DNA of 36,016 nucleotides from a virus. Shown here in pieces: positions 15,530 to 22,925 of this stretch (positions are counted from its first letter, which is position 1; each line of letters starts with the position of its first letter). The stretch spans positions 1-36,016 of IMG/VR virus record IMGVR_UViG_3300009093_000088; one strand, given 5' to 3'. The notes beneath the pieces were generated by a model that was not told the origin of the DNA, searched no databases, and saw only the letters and a list, made by a program, of their open reading frames with translations. Both the position numbers and the translations under genes were made by a program.

Positions 15530-15681
15530 CTCATCTCCGGTAGGTCATCTTTTACTATATCCTCAGATGCCTTAGCAACTCCATCTTCACCTATTCCCAA
15601 ACAGTCGTAACAAATAGCAGCCCCATCGGTCATCTTAACGTATACAGTCAGAGCACCGCATTGATAACAATAGAACGTCAT
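15526..15681 (-). CDS. 51-residue zinc-ribbon protein inserted after TerL
   Basis: MTFYCYQCGALTVYVKMTDG followed by ICYDCLG: two CxxC pairs (C5/C8 and C24/C27) make a zinc ribbon. It overlaps the TerL stop (ATGA at its start) and the next gene (ATGA at its end). Its last seven residues, DDLPEMR, are identical to the last seven of TerL, because the junction sequence is duplicated in the DNA. It is probably a small regulator or adapter. No family can be named. Confidence 0.6.
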   Translation of the reverse strand: MTFYCYQCGALTVYVKMTDGAAICYDCLGIGEDGVAKASEDIVKDDLPEMR

Positions 15682-15701
15682 CTCATCTCCGGTAAGTCAT
15701 C
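15526..15701. repeat. Duplicated gene junction flanking the zinc-ribbon gene
   Basis: Positions 15526-15549 and 15678-15701 are direct repeats, 23 of 24 bases identical. Each copy holds the end of a coding frame (DDLPEMR and stop) plus the overlapping ATG of the next gene. The 51-residue gene lies exactly between the two copies. Confidence 0.85.
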
Positions 15702-17036
15702 GCGGAATACCGCAGGAATGTTGTAATTACTTCCATACATTGCTTCATTATATCGCCTATCGATGTCTGCTGGAGACGCCCCATCTGATAGCTTGGGTAG
15801 CGATATACACAGATATCGCATTGCATCAGAAAAATGTGAAGACCAATCATGGAGTGGATGTGAGGCATACACTTTACGCTTGTGGTCATATTCTTGTCGG
15901 TAGTTCTCCAAAGCCTTAATTAAGGGTGAGCAGGCTTTCTCGTCGATCCAGATCTTGCTTAAAGCTGCCCGTACTGCTTCTATGCCATCTTCAATGCCAA
16001 CGTCAGGCGCTATAGTAAAGTTAATGCCAAGCTGCTTAGCTTTCTCCAAGCGTGTCATGCCAGAGCCAAACTCTTTCACGCGGATGTCGTGAGGAGCTAT
16101 ATGCTTTCCCCATACGTACGGTTTTTGCTCGAGGACTTTAACGTAATGCTCGAGGCCTACTTTAGAGTTCTCGTAGCAGTCTATGATACGTATTGACTGG
16201 CCAATTATCTGAAACATGATAATGGTTGTACTATCACGCACTCCGAGATCCCACACTGAGTGAACCTTGAAGCCATTCTCCCATGGAACCATACCGATTT
16301 GCCCCTTGATCCGAATACGATCGATGTACTTGGCGTAATATGATCCCTCAACGCCAAGATCGAATGAGCAGTAATACTCCTGTTGAATCAAGTCGTCTGA
16401 CATTTCACCGAGGGCTTTCTCGCGTTCTATAGAGTAAAGAGACACAACTCGCGTATCTGATACTGTGAGCCGCTGACAATACCAATCAGAAGAGTTGGAT
16501 GCAACTTGGTAGAGATCCCATAAATGATTGCGTCCCCGTGGAGTGGATAGGAATACAGCAACTCCGTCATTGGAGGTGAGGATTGGACGGATAAACATAT
16601 AAGCTCTTGGATCTTGGAGGGCATACTCCGAAAAGATACAGAGCTGTGGGTTAGTCCCCATCAAAGAATCGTAGTTATCCGAGCCAACAACTTGGATTAT
16701 GGATCCATTGATCAGGCGTATCTTAAGTTCTTGGTTATTGGTAGAGTCAATTAATTCTTTTGGAATAAAATCTATCATTCTTTGAGAGTCATTTGTCAAA
16801 GTGTCAAAAATAACTTTTCTTCCCTGGCTGTAAGTGGGGAAGATATAGTAGATAACCTGAGGTTTTTTGAGAGCCGCACGTATGGCTAAATTAAACGCAG
16901 CCACATCTTTGCCTGCTCGACGGTGCCACACAAGCATGACGCGCTTATACCCCTTGTTTTCAACAGCATCAAAGAGGGCAAGTTGGTAGGGTCGTGGCTT
17001 AAACTTATTGAGGTGTATTTGTGCTTCTATTTTCAC
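15678..17036 (-). CDS. terL: Terminase large subunit
   Basis: A 452-residue packaging motor and nuclease. ATPase part: HRRAGKD (residues 38-44) is the Walker A loop, LCIFSE (132-137) is the Walker B strand with its catalytic Glu, and FLSTPRG (162-168) is the coupling motif. Nuclease part: VWDLGVRDST with D263, a second acidic site near D317 (PHDIRV) and D404 in HFSDAMRYL give the RNase H-like metal site. The start is a GTG at 17036. It overlaps the zinc-ribbon gene by four bases. Layout with a P22-type portal suggests headful packaging, which fits a permuted genome. Confidence 0.9.
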   Translation of the reverse strand: MKIEAQIHLNKFKPRPYQLALFDAVENKGYKRVMLVWHRRAGKDVAAFNLAIRAALKKPQVIYYIFPTYSQGRKVIFDTLTNDSQRMIDFIPKELIDSTNNQELKIRLINGSIIQVVGSDNYDSLMGTNPQLCIFSEYALQDPRAYMFIRPILTSNDGVAVFLSTPRGRNHLWDLYQVASNSSDWYCQRLTVSDTRVVSLYSIEREKALGEMSDDLIQQEYYCSFDLGVEGSYYAKYIDRIRIKGQIGMVPWENGFKVHSVWDLGVRDSTTIIMFQIIGQSIRIIDCYENSKVGLEHYVKVLEQKPYVWGKHIAPHDIRVKEFGSGMTRLEKAKQLGINFTIAPDVGIEDGIEAVRAALSKIWIDEKACSPLIKALENYRQEYDHKRKVYASHPLHDWSSHFSDAMRYLCISLPKLSDGASPADIDRRYNEAMYGSNYNIPAVFRDDLPEMR

Positions 17037-17054
17037 TGGTGTCTTTCTTTGACA

Positions 17055-17540
17055 TCATAATGGTCCTTCTTTTTTGTTCTTTAGAGGCAATCCCCATCGA
17101 CAATTGTCTTTTGAATAAGACTTCTTTATATCGAGACGACAAAGCGTCTTTCCTTCGGGCCTATTACCCATATCCTCGTAGAATTTCTTGAACTTTTTCC
17201 AGCTATCACACACGGTTATTCCGACTCCACCGTAAAGATGCCAAGAAGGGTTAGCGGGATTCCTGCAGCGACTGAGCATATTCGACCACGAATTGTATAC
17301 ACGGTTATAGCACTTTCCATGAACGAATTTCTTTTTACCTTTCTCTTTATGGCCACATTCGACACAGCGCATAGATTTTCCAGATCTTAATGCGTGACCC
17401 TCTACGGTAGACTCTTTTCCACAAGAACACCTACACTTAAAGTATGGAGATTTGGTAGCGTCAGAATGGCTGTAACTCAGAACAGTCCACTGACCGAATT
17501 TCTTGTGTGGCATTTCGATTTTTGATTTATAGCGGATCAT
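17055..17540 (-). CDS. HNH/AP2-type homing endonuclease-like protein next to terminase
   Basis: A 161-residue protein with one DNA-binding/zinc module (KKFGQWTVLSYSH; CRCSCGKES; LRSGKSMRCVECGH). A C-terminal domain follows (YNRVYNSWSNMLSRCRNPAN; LYGGVGITVCDSWKKF; LCRLDIKKSYSKDNCRW). It is related to the two-module protein at 7774-8415. The last motif is more diverged here (LDIKKSY in place of DRINNDG), so cleavage activity is doubtful. It overlaps the stop of the upstream gene (ATGA) and splits a putative small terminase from TerL, a common landing place for homing genes. Confidence 0.75.
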   Translation of the reverse strand: MIRYKSKIEMPHKKFGQWTVLSYSHSDATKSPYFKCRCSCGKESTVEGHALRSGKSMRCVECGHKEKGKKKFVHGKCYNRVYNSWSNMLSRCRNPANPSWHLYGGVGITVCDSWKKFKKFYEDMGNRPEGKTLCRLDIKKSYSKDNCRWGLPLKNKKEGPL

Positions 17541-18067
17541 TCTTGATCCTTAACGATTGCTTTAACCTCAGCCACATCTGGCATCTTTTCAAGCACCACT
17601 ACTCTCTGCACCTTGTCTTCATTGTCTTTCTGAAGTGACGCCTCAAACTGACGTGCCTTTCTATATTCACTATCAAATGCAGCTTGCGTTCGTGCAGCCC
17701 ACGAAGCATCAAACTTTTTAGTGAGCGCTCCCTTATCTCGACGAGTTGCCAAACGAATCATCGTAGCCGAATGAGACTCCCTCAGCTCTTCACATCTCTC
17801 TATAAAACGGTAAAAATCCTCAGACCGAATACCACAGTCTGTATAAAAATCTTCTATACGAAGAGAAGTATCCTTCATAGACCATGCCCATAAATCTTCT
17901 GCAAGGCGCTGAAGAAATGCATATGGGATTGGCTTTTGCTTGAAAAAAAACAAATCGAAATAAGTATCAAATACACAACCACGCTTCTTTGCTCCGGTAA
18001 CCACTTCGTGCTTTACTTTAAGTTTGTCGCCATTCAGACAGACTCTTTTTCCTGTGGATTTTGTCAT
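17537..18067 (-). CDS. Putative terminase small subunit / packaging protein
   Basis: A 176-residue, mostly helical protein. Residues 40-110 are a helical domain (AFLQRLAEDLWAWSMKDT; IEDFYTDCGIRSEDFYRFIE) of the sort that could bind DNA. The C-terminus has VQRVVVLEKMPDVAEVKAI, like the short beta-strand tails of small terminases. It precedes TerL, interrupted only by an HNH gene, and follows rusA with an ATGA-type overlap. The assignment comes mainly from position. Confidence 0.5.
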   Translation of the reverse strand: MTKSTGKRVCLNGDKLKVKHEVVTGAKKRGCVFDTYFDLFFFKQKPIPYAFLQRLAEDLWAWSMKDTSLRIEDFYTDCGIRSEDFYRFIERCEELRESHSATMIRLATRRDKGALTKKFDASWAARTQAAFDSEYRKARQFEASLQKDNEDKVQRVVVLEKMPDVAEVKAIVKDQE

Positions 18068-18507
18068 CTTATTTCACTTAGTGTTAACTCAGTACGGGAA
18101 GGGTTTCCGAGAATCTTTTTGGCAGTGATACGTGCCACCTGGCAATCATCCTGAAATATAGCTTGAGTATCATTCATAGCATCGAGAATAAACTTGAGAT
18201 AGTTATCGAGGTCTGGCCTGAAGACGTGTAATCGCTCATTGTTTATCTCAGGAGGCAACGGGTTCTTTTTGCGTCGACAGTGAGCGGTGTTTATAGGCAA
18301 GTAAAATACAATATCGAGGTGTAATGGCCCAGACAACTTTCGTTCTCCTGCGTGCTGCCTGGCTAGCTCTATTCCATACACGAGCTTATCCTGGCGCTGC
18401 TGATCGAAAAAGACTCGCTTGGACAGGTTGGCTCCTGCCCGTTTCCACGGCACTGGTTCCCATGGCAAGCGGTAGTGCATTACCAAGGGTTGGTTGAGGG
18501 GTGTCAT
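18064..18507 (-). CDS. rusA: RusA-family Holliday junction resolvase
   Basis: A 147-residue protein with the RusA signature: WEPVPWKRAG near the start, KLSGPLHLDIVFYLP, HVFRPDLDNYLKFILDAMND with acidic residues D99 and D101, and FQDDCQVARITAKK with D120/D121. These acids bind the metal ions that cut branched DNA. Phage RusA proteins resolve recombination and replication intermediates before packaging. Its 5' end overlaps the upstream 602-residue gene by 122 bases in another frame. A start at codon 10 (MHYRLPW) would shorten the overlap to 95 bases but not remove it. Confidence 0.85.
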   Translation of the reverse strand: MTPLNQPLVMHYRLPWEPVPWKRAGANLSKRVFFDQQRQDKLVYGIELARQHAGERKLSGPLHLDIVFYLPINTAHCRRKKNPLPPEINNERLHVFRPDLDNYLKFILDAMNDTQAIFQDDCQVARITAKKILGNPSRTELTLSEIR

Positions 18508-20194
18508 AACTGCTCCTTAACGGTTCGTGAGGTGCTTCTAAGAGTCTGCTGAGGTTAGCATCGTCTATCTCATCGATTGGAGCACATTCTATAACAGCTG
18601 GCGGATTTGTCACGGGGATCGTAGCGTTAGGTAATTCGTGGGGCTTTGTCATAATCTTCCTGAGAAGCGCGAGGCCTTCTTTGAGCGCGGTGGCACCAGG
18701 AGCGTCGGGTCCAAGCTCAATTTCAGCGAGCCACTTGTCGTACTGAGGCTTGGTAAACTTGGTAGCAGTCTCAGTCAGGAATGGTACAGCCCAATCCATG
18801 AGCTCTTTGTCCTCCGCCGACCAGGTAGGATTCCCGTCCTCTAAGTCGATGATCCAGCGATCGACGATCTTGAACTTGGATTTGGCTTCTTCGATTTGGA
18901 CCTGGAAGTTATGGACTAGGATCTTCTCGAAATCATTCAATTCCCCCTTTTTAAGGAGCTTTCTTAGTCCCTGGAAGCGATCATCAATCCACGCAAGTTC
19001 AGCAGGGCTGATGGTCTCCTGGTTGACGTCTGTTGGTTTGGTGACTGGAAGGACGTTGTCTGGCACTGAAGGCGCTGAAGAGAAGAGACGTGATTTGACG
19101 AGAGAGGATATGTCTTGAGTAGCTCCGAACTTGTCCATCATACTTTCAACAACAGGAAACACTTGCTGGTAACTTTCTTGCAGTTGCGCTGGAGTCTTGG
19201 ATGCTTCCCACTTACGCTGCTTCTCTGCAAGCTTTTCTTTCTCACGAGCCATGTAGTATGCCCGTCTCTCTTCGATAGTCTGGATCTTTTGCGGATCGAC
19301 GATCGCTTGTTGTTGACGGATACTACGACCTGAAAAAAGAGAAGCATGGGAAATCTTGACCGTCGTAAACGAGTCGTGCTTCTGTGCCAGTCCCATCTCT
19401 ATCGCTTTGTAGTATCCCTGCCACGAGAGGGGCTCATTGTTAGCCTTGGCTATGGCAACGCAGTCTTCGATAAGCGTTCGGAATACATCTTTGCTTCCCT
19501 TGGCATGCTTCAGGTTAGCCATACCTTGCTTGATCGTCGATTCTGAAAACGGTGAAAGTTTTAACTTGCCGTGGACCGTCAATCTCAGTTGATCCGACAA
19601 TTCCTCGATGTGAGACGGTATATTCATTGCTTCCTCTGCCTTTTTTCTGGTTGAAAAGTCTGGTGGTAGCCCGTCGCACGCGTACGCGCCGGCGCACGCT
19701 GTTTGACGCTCTCTATAACACGACGGTTTTTTTAAAAAAACCAACTCCCGGTTTGTAGATTGACTATCTCTCTCGGGTTGACTATTACTCGTAGTACTAA
19801 GTCCTCTGTTCTTCCCATTAGGTGGGAAGTCAGGTATGGCCGCAGGATACAAAAGACTGATAGAAAAGAATGTAGTTTTTAATGTCTTAAGAAAATGGCG
19901 CAAGCGACCCTCCAGGCGCATAACTTCTGGGGGCACCTCATAACGGCATGTTCTATATTTGTTATCGAAACGCGTCTTAGTAATAATGCCATCATCGTGC
20001 AACTTATCAGTGTGATGACCCACCGTCTTTTCACTCAGTTTCTCATTAATCATGCTTCGAGCGGGACATAAGTCTCCCCTTTTGTTGTAGGCAATAAGAG
20101 ATAACAAGGTTTCCACAAGAGAAGGGTAGTAAGAAATAATTTTAGAAAGTGCTTGAAATTCAGGATTAGTATGGTATTCTTGTCTTATTGACAT
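18386..20194 (-). CDS. Large winged-helix protein, probable replication initiator
   Basis: A 602-residue protein. Residues 10-88 look like a winged helix-turn-helix (ARSMINEKLSEKTVGHHTDKL is the helix-turn-helix, the wing ends at TCRYEVPPE). A linker rich in S, T, N and P follows, then a long charged helical region (about 210-480) including EERRAYYMAREKEKLAEKQ. The Pro-rich C-terminus carries QASLFRS near the end, loosely like a clamp-binding motif. The domain order resembles plasmid/phage initiators. No helicase or polymerase motif is present. ATG 20194 has AGGAGGATTTTTC, duplicated upstream (see 20219-20248). Confidence 0.5.
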   Translation of the reverse strand: MSIRQEYHTNPEFQALSKIISYYPSLVETLLSLIAYNKRGDLCPARSMINEKLSEKTVGHHTDKLHDDGIITKTRFDNKYRTCRYEVPPEVMRLEGRLRHFLKTLKTTFFSISLLYPAAIPDFPPNGKNRGLSTTSNSQPERDSQSTNRELVFLKKPSCYRERQTACAGAYACDGLPPDFSTRKKAEEAMNIPSHIEELSDQLRLTVHGKLKLSPFSESTIKQGMANLKHAKGSKDVFRTLIEDCVAIAKANNEPLSWQGYYKAIEMGLAQKHDSFTTVKISHASLFSGRSIRQQQAIVDPQKIQTIEERRAYYMAREKEKLAEKQRKWEASKTPAQLQESYQQVFPVVESMMDKFGATQDISSLVKSRLFSSAPSVPDNVLPVTKPTDVNQETISPAELAWIDDRFQGLRKLLKKGELNDFEKILVHNFQVQIEEAKSKFKIVDRWIIDLEDGNPTWSAEDKELMDWAVPFLTETATKFTKPQYDKWLAEIELGPDAPGATALKEGLALLRKIMTKPHELPNATIPVTNPPAVIECAPIDEIDDANLSRLLEAPHEPLRSSYDTPQPTLGNALPLAMGTSAVETGRSQPVQASLFRSAAPG

Positions 20195-20262
20195 GAAAAA
20201 TCCTCCTGGTAGCGATACCTAGAGACATGATCGTGTGAATATTGACATGAAAAATCCCTCCT
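20186..20262. repeat. Duplicated ribosome site and start codon
   Basis: Positions 20186-20207 and 20240-20262 carry the same AGGAGG-GATTTTTC-ATGTCAATA start region (minus strand), differing by one inserted G. The distal copy starts a nine-codon ORF, the proximal copy the 602-residue protein. Confidence 0.8.
20219..20248 (-). CDS. Nine-residue leader peptide (MSIFTRSCL)
   Basis: ATG at 20248 has a perfect AGGAGGG ribosome site, and the frame stops at TAG after nine codons, 24 bases before the ATG of the 602-residue gene. Its first three codons are the same as that gene's because the start region is duplicated. It may tune translation of the initiator-like protein through re-initiation, or be a remnant. 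Confidence 0.45.
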   Translation of the reverse strand: MSIFTRSCL

Positions 20263-20413
20263 TGGAGTCAGGTAACAGACTTGAAAAACTCTTTGGATTG
20301 ACACTTTCATGCGACTTTCAGTTAGCAGTAACGTTCAGTGCTGGGAAGCCAAAGAAGCGTTCTGTTGATTGGTTAGGTAAAATAAATAAGAGAAGATTAA
20401 TGATCAGCACAGA

Positions 20414-20434
20414 AAAAGCAAGTATATTGCTTTT
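20414..20434. promoter_or_regulatory. Palindromic operator-like site
   Basis: AAAAGCAA, five central bases, TTGCTTTT: a perfect 8-bp inverted repeat in the non-coding gap upstream of the 602-residue gene. Its AT-rich arms suit a dimeric repressor or initiator site better than a terminator. Confidence 0.4.
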
Positions 20435-20474
20435 ATTTTCTGTTATGATCGGTGAATGAAAGCTAAAAAGATTA

Positions 20475-20506
20475 AAAAGGTGTTGGTTTAAAAGCCAATG
20501 CCTTTT
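20475..20506. terminator. Bidirectional terminator
   Basis: AAAAGG-TG-TTGG (20475-20486) pairs with CCAA-TG-CCTTTT (20495-20506) with two G.T steps. It is followed by T-rich runs in both directions (TCTTTTG on plus; TTTTTAATCTTTTT on minus). It ends the minus-strand gene at 20515. Confidence 0.65.
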
Positions 20507-20514
20507 CTTTTGAA

Positions 20515-20928
20515 TCACTTATCTTGGCTATCAAAGTGATTAAATAATTCTTTCTCCACGAAGCTACTGCGGCTCATAAATTCTTCAGTAAGATCCTGTA
20601 AACACTCTTCTAAAAGCATATTCTCCTTGTGATTGCTTGCTTTTTGTAGGCCCTTATTTATTTCCTTAAAACGTCTCGTAATATAGCCTAGATTAATCAT
20701 GTCTTTGGCGCCTCTTAAGGCAGAAGGCCGCTTCTCATCGTGATTGTCAAATTGACCAAGTTTTTTCCCACTTTCAATTATATTTTCCATGTGGATTCGG
20801 ATGAGACATTCCAATTCCTGAAATAGCTTGGATGACTTTTCTAACGCAGTGACAAGTTCTTTCCTTAAAGTATCATCCTTCATAACCTGAGAAACTATGG
20901 GCAGAAACTTTCTTTTATCGACCTTCAT
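20515..20928 (-). CDS. Helical protein of unknown function
   Basis: A 137-residue protein when started at ATG 20928 (MKVDKRKFLPIVSQVMKDD), which has AAGGAAC five bases upstream. The frame is open to 20952. Almost entirely charged helix (LRKELVTALEKSSKLFQELE; RGAKDMINLGYITRRFKEIN). It overlaps the preceding gene by 14 bases. No motif suggests an enzyme. With its neighbour it forms a small minus-strand operon divergent from the Erf operon. Confidence 0.5.
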   Translation of the reverse strand: MKVDKRKFLPIVSQVMKDDTLRKELVTALEKSSKLFQELECLIRIHMENIIESGKKLGQFDNHDEKRPSALRGAKDMINLGYITRRFKEINKGLQKASNHKENMLLEECLQDLTEEFMSRSSFVEKELFNHFDSQDK

Positions 20929-21334
20929 TTTGTTCCTTGGATTCTTTTTCATAAAACTGAACTACTGATTCGTATACTTTCTGAGCGAATTCCTTAGCAT
21001 CAACCATGGTAAAATCTTCTAGACATCCTTGCCCACATTCTGAATCTTTACCTGATTCATACTTATCCTTATGGTTTTGATGATAGTGCTCATGAAATCT
21101 GCGCAATTCACTCCAGGCAAACCAGAAAGAGTCTGCTGCCTTTTCTATATATTTAAAATAAGTATGCGAGTACGGCAGCTTGTCTTCCATATACTCATCC
21201 ATTACCTTTTTCACATCAGATTTGTAATCATCCGATGTGGATTGATTTAATTTATCCTCTCTTCTTTTCTTCCTAAAAGCATATATATCTTTTCTTTCCT
21301 GCGCACTTACTTCAACTTTTGATTCTTTTTCCAT
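20915..21334 (-). CDS. Charged helical protein, first gene of the short minus-strand operon
   Basis: A 139-residue protein, very rich in Lys, Glu, Asp, His and Tyr (RKDIYAFRKKRREDKLNQST; ELRRFHEHYHQNHKDKYESG; DSECGQGCLEDF). Predicted helical. The CGQGC may bind metal but stands alone. The gene starts 280 bases from the divergent ribbon-helix-helix gene, so the operator array between them probably controls it. Function unknown. Confidence 0.5.
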   Translation of the reverse strand: MEKESKVEVSAQERKDIYAFRKKRREDKLNQSTSDDYKSDVKKVMDEYMEDKLPYSHTYFKYIEKAADSFWFAWSELRRFHEHYHQNHKDKYESGKDSECGQGCLEDFTMVDAKEFAQKVYESVVQFYEKESKEQNEGR

Positions 21335-21402
21335 ATTATTTCATCTCTTTTATGTATTTATTTTCAACTGTCTACATTCCGTCGGCATTTGAATTCAGTC
21401 GA

Positions 21403-21469
21403 GGACATTTTGTCGGCAACTGGCAGTCCGTGACGATTTGTCCCAAACTGACCCGTGACAATCAGTCAC
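21403..21469. promoter_or_regulatory. Array of three GAC-N5-GTC operator-like sites
   Basis: Sites: GGAC-ATTTT-GTC (21403-21414), GTGAC-GATTT-GTC (21430-21442) and GTGAC-AATCA-GTCAC (21455-21469). The last is a perfect 5-bp inverted repeat. Centres are 28 and 25 bases apart. The array is upstream of the plus promoter and within reach of the divergent minus gene. The adjacent ribbon-helix-helix protein is the obvious candidate binder. Confidence 0.5.
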
Positions 21470-21550
21470 ACGTTCCCAAACCATTGATCCAATCATTCTA
21501 TTCAGCATTCTGTTCCCTAATTCTACGGAAAACACTTTTTGTGGTAAGCG

Positions 21551-21579
21551 TTGTCTTTTCGATGATAATAATATATAAT
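21551..21579 (+). promoter_or_regulatory. Promoter of the Erf operon
   Basis: TTGTCT (21551-21556), a 17-base spacer and a perfect TATAAT (21574-21579). Transcription would begin near 21586, about 29 bases before the ATG at 21615. Confidence 0.6.
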
Positions 21580-21614
21580 TATTTATGTAAATGTTACTAT
21601 AAAGAGAGGGATTA

Positions 21615-21962
21615 ATGAGTAAAACACCACTATCAAGTTTGACGATTCACTTACCTGTAAATCTTCATAAAGAACTGAAGATAGCCGCAGTTAAGTGTGA
21701 TGAGAATATACGATCTCTGGTCATAGAGGCTATTGAAGAAAAGTTGGATTCATTAAAGAGCGATCAACTAAAAGTATCTCCCGAAGAACACAACTTTATT
21801 TTTGTTAAATTACGAGAATCTTCTAATAGAAAAGAACTATATGCGCACATAATGAAAGAATACAGTATAACAAATATACATGAACTCAAAGCTTCTTGCT
21901 TTGAATCAGTAAGAGAATACCTAGAGAATAATAGCAAGGAGGAGATTCATGGAACAGAATGA
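21615..21962 (+). CDS. Ribbon-helix-helix transcription regulator
   Basis: A 115-residue protein. Residues 7-45 (LSSLTIHLPVNLHKELKIAA, then DENIRSLVIEAIEEKL) have the beta-strand/helix/helix pattern of Arc/CopG-type repressors, with alternating T-I-H as the DNA-reading strand. Residues 50-110 form an additional helical part for oligomerisation. It is the first gene after the operator array and promoter, so autoregulation and control of the divergent transcript are likely. The ribosome site is GAGAGGG. Its end overlaps the next gene by 14 bases. Confidence 0.75.
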   Translation: MSKTPLSSLTIHLPVNLHKELKIAAVKCDENIRSLVIEAIEEKLDSLKSDQLKVSPEEHNFIFVKLRESSNRKELYAHIMKEYSITNIHELKASCFESVREYLENNSKEEIHGTE

Positions 21963-22173
21963 CATTTTATTAAATTTAATACAGATTCAATCATTTCTAT
22001 TGGAATCGCAGGCATGTCTTTCTAATATAGAAAACGAAAAAATATCACACGAAGCATACTGTCACGTAGTAAAATCATTGGATTCGGCTACCGATATTAT
22101 GGAAAAACTATCAAATATACGTATAAACTTCTTGATAAGAGAAACAAAGAGGATTGTAAATGGAACAGAATGA
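21949..22173 (+). CDS. Small helical protein between the regulator and Erf
   Basis: A 74-residue protein, MEQNDILLNLIQIQSFLLES, with three probable helices. Its first residues MEQNDI and its last GTE equal the start of the Erf protein and the end of the regulator, because the gene lies between two copies of the junction sequence. Ribosome site AAGGAGGAG. Function unknown. The structure suggests a later insertion into an operon in which the regulator and Erf were once directly overlapped. Confidence 0.6.
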   Translation: MEQNDILLNLIQIQSFLLESQACLSNIENEKISHEAYCHVVKSLDSATDIMEKLSNIRINFLIRETKRIVNGTE

Positions 22174-22176
22174 TAT
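21949..22176. repeat. Duplicated junction flanking the 74-residue gene
   Basis: Positions 21949-21965 and 22160-22176 share 16 of 17 bases. Each encodes the GTE-stop end of one gene and, in another frame, the MEQND start of the next. Confidence 0.85.
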
Positions 22177-22915
22177 AACGAAGATGCTACAAGCGTTTGG
22201 TGAATTTTTTAACATGAAGCTCAATCAGCGCATAGAAGAGCTCATTAAGCCCCAAGTATTGCCAGACCCCTACGACTCAGGTGTCATCAACGAGATAGCT
22301 GCAGCATTATCTAAGTCACAGGGAGAGTTTCCTAGAATAGGGCACAATAGAGATAACTCTTTCTTTAAGTCCAGCTATGCAGACTTGGACGCCATTATAC
22401 AGACCATCAAACCTACACTCTCTAAGCATGGCCTGAGCATCACTCAGTTCACACGAATTGGCACCACAGGAGAAATAGTTTTACATACGCGACTCATACA
22501 CGCCAGTGGACAATGGATGGAAACTAGGAGCAGAATTATACCGGAGAAGGGTGATGTACAATCTTACGGACGCGCCGTATCTTATCACAAGCGGTACGCA
22601 CTTATGGGTCTACTTGGTGTTACTGCTAGTGGTGATACTAATGATGATGATGCCGAAGGTTTGATGGAGAAGCATAGACAGTTATCTCCAAGTCCCGCTC
22701 ACCATTATAATCCTCAGAAACAACAGCCTACGACTATAACCACAGATCAGTTGGAGGAGTTGGAGATGGAGTTGGATGGGTATCCAGACTTGGCTTTGGC
22801 ATTAAAGAATGCTATGAAAATAGAACAGTTGTGCGATATGCCTAAGAGTATGTTCTTGGACACCATTAAGAGAGTTCGTGAAAGAAAAGTCGCTATCAAT
22901 AGCACAAAGAAATAA
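22160..22915 (+). CDS. erf: Erf-family single-strand annealing recombinase
   Basis: A 251-residue protein. Family pattern: EIAAALSKSQGEFPRIGHNR, then SSYADLDAIIQTIKPTLSKH (residues 71-90), LHTRLIHASGQWMET, the highly conserved YGRAVSYHKRYALMGLLGV (136-154) and an acidic DDDAEG. Erf proteins form rings that anneal complementary single strands and let phages circularise or concatenate DNA for headful packaging. The C-terminal third is a Pro/Gln linker plus a small helical domain. Together with RusA it makes up the phage's recombination set. Confidence 0.9.
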   Translation: MEQNDITKMLQAFGEFFNMKLNQRIEELIKPQVLPDPYDSGVINEIAAALSKSQGEFPRIGHNRDNSFFKSSYADLDAIIQTIKPTLSKHGLSITQFTRIGTTGEIVLHTRLIHASGQWMETRSRIIPEKGDVQSYGRAVSYHKRYALMGLLGVTASGDTNDDDAEGLMEKHRQLSPSPAHHYNPQKQQPTTITTDQLEELEMELDGYPDLALALKNAMKIEQLCDMPKSMFLDTIKRVRERKVAINSTKK

Positions 22916-22925
22916 GGCGATCACA

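Larger units (their letters stand above)
20263..20514. other. Non-coding gap before the initiator-like gene
   Basis: This stretch holds a bidirectional hairpin (20475-20506) and a palindrome (20414-20434), listed separately. The rest has only a plus-strand TTGACA (20294 region) with no convincing -10. Frames in it (plus 20235-20459 and minus 20318-20518) have no ribosome site and no protein-like pattern. The gap is a reasonable place for an origin or operator. Confidence 0.5.
21335..21614. promoter_or_regulatory. Divergent control region between the minus-strand operon and the Erf operon
   Basis: Non-coding 280 bases with three operator-like inverted repeats (21403-21469) and a plus-strand promoter (21551-21579), listed separately. 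The minus-strand promoter is not clear. One plus-strand frame crosses it (21319-21615) but has no ribosome site and ends against the real gene start. Confidence 0.6.

Noticed and set aside
15526-15701. Possible CRISPR-like or attachment-site repeats
   Set aside because: Only two copies, each being a functional gene junction. There is no integrase or array, so a duplicated junction explains them better.
20235-20459. Plus-strand frame in the gap before the initiator-like gene
   Set aside because: GTG start without ribosome site, overlaps the duplicated start region and the palindrome. Composition is not protein-like.
21319-21615. Plus-strand frame through the divergent control region
   Set aside because: It contains the operator array and promoter, has no ribosome site and ends at the real start at 21615.
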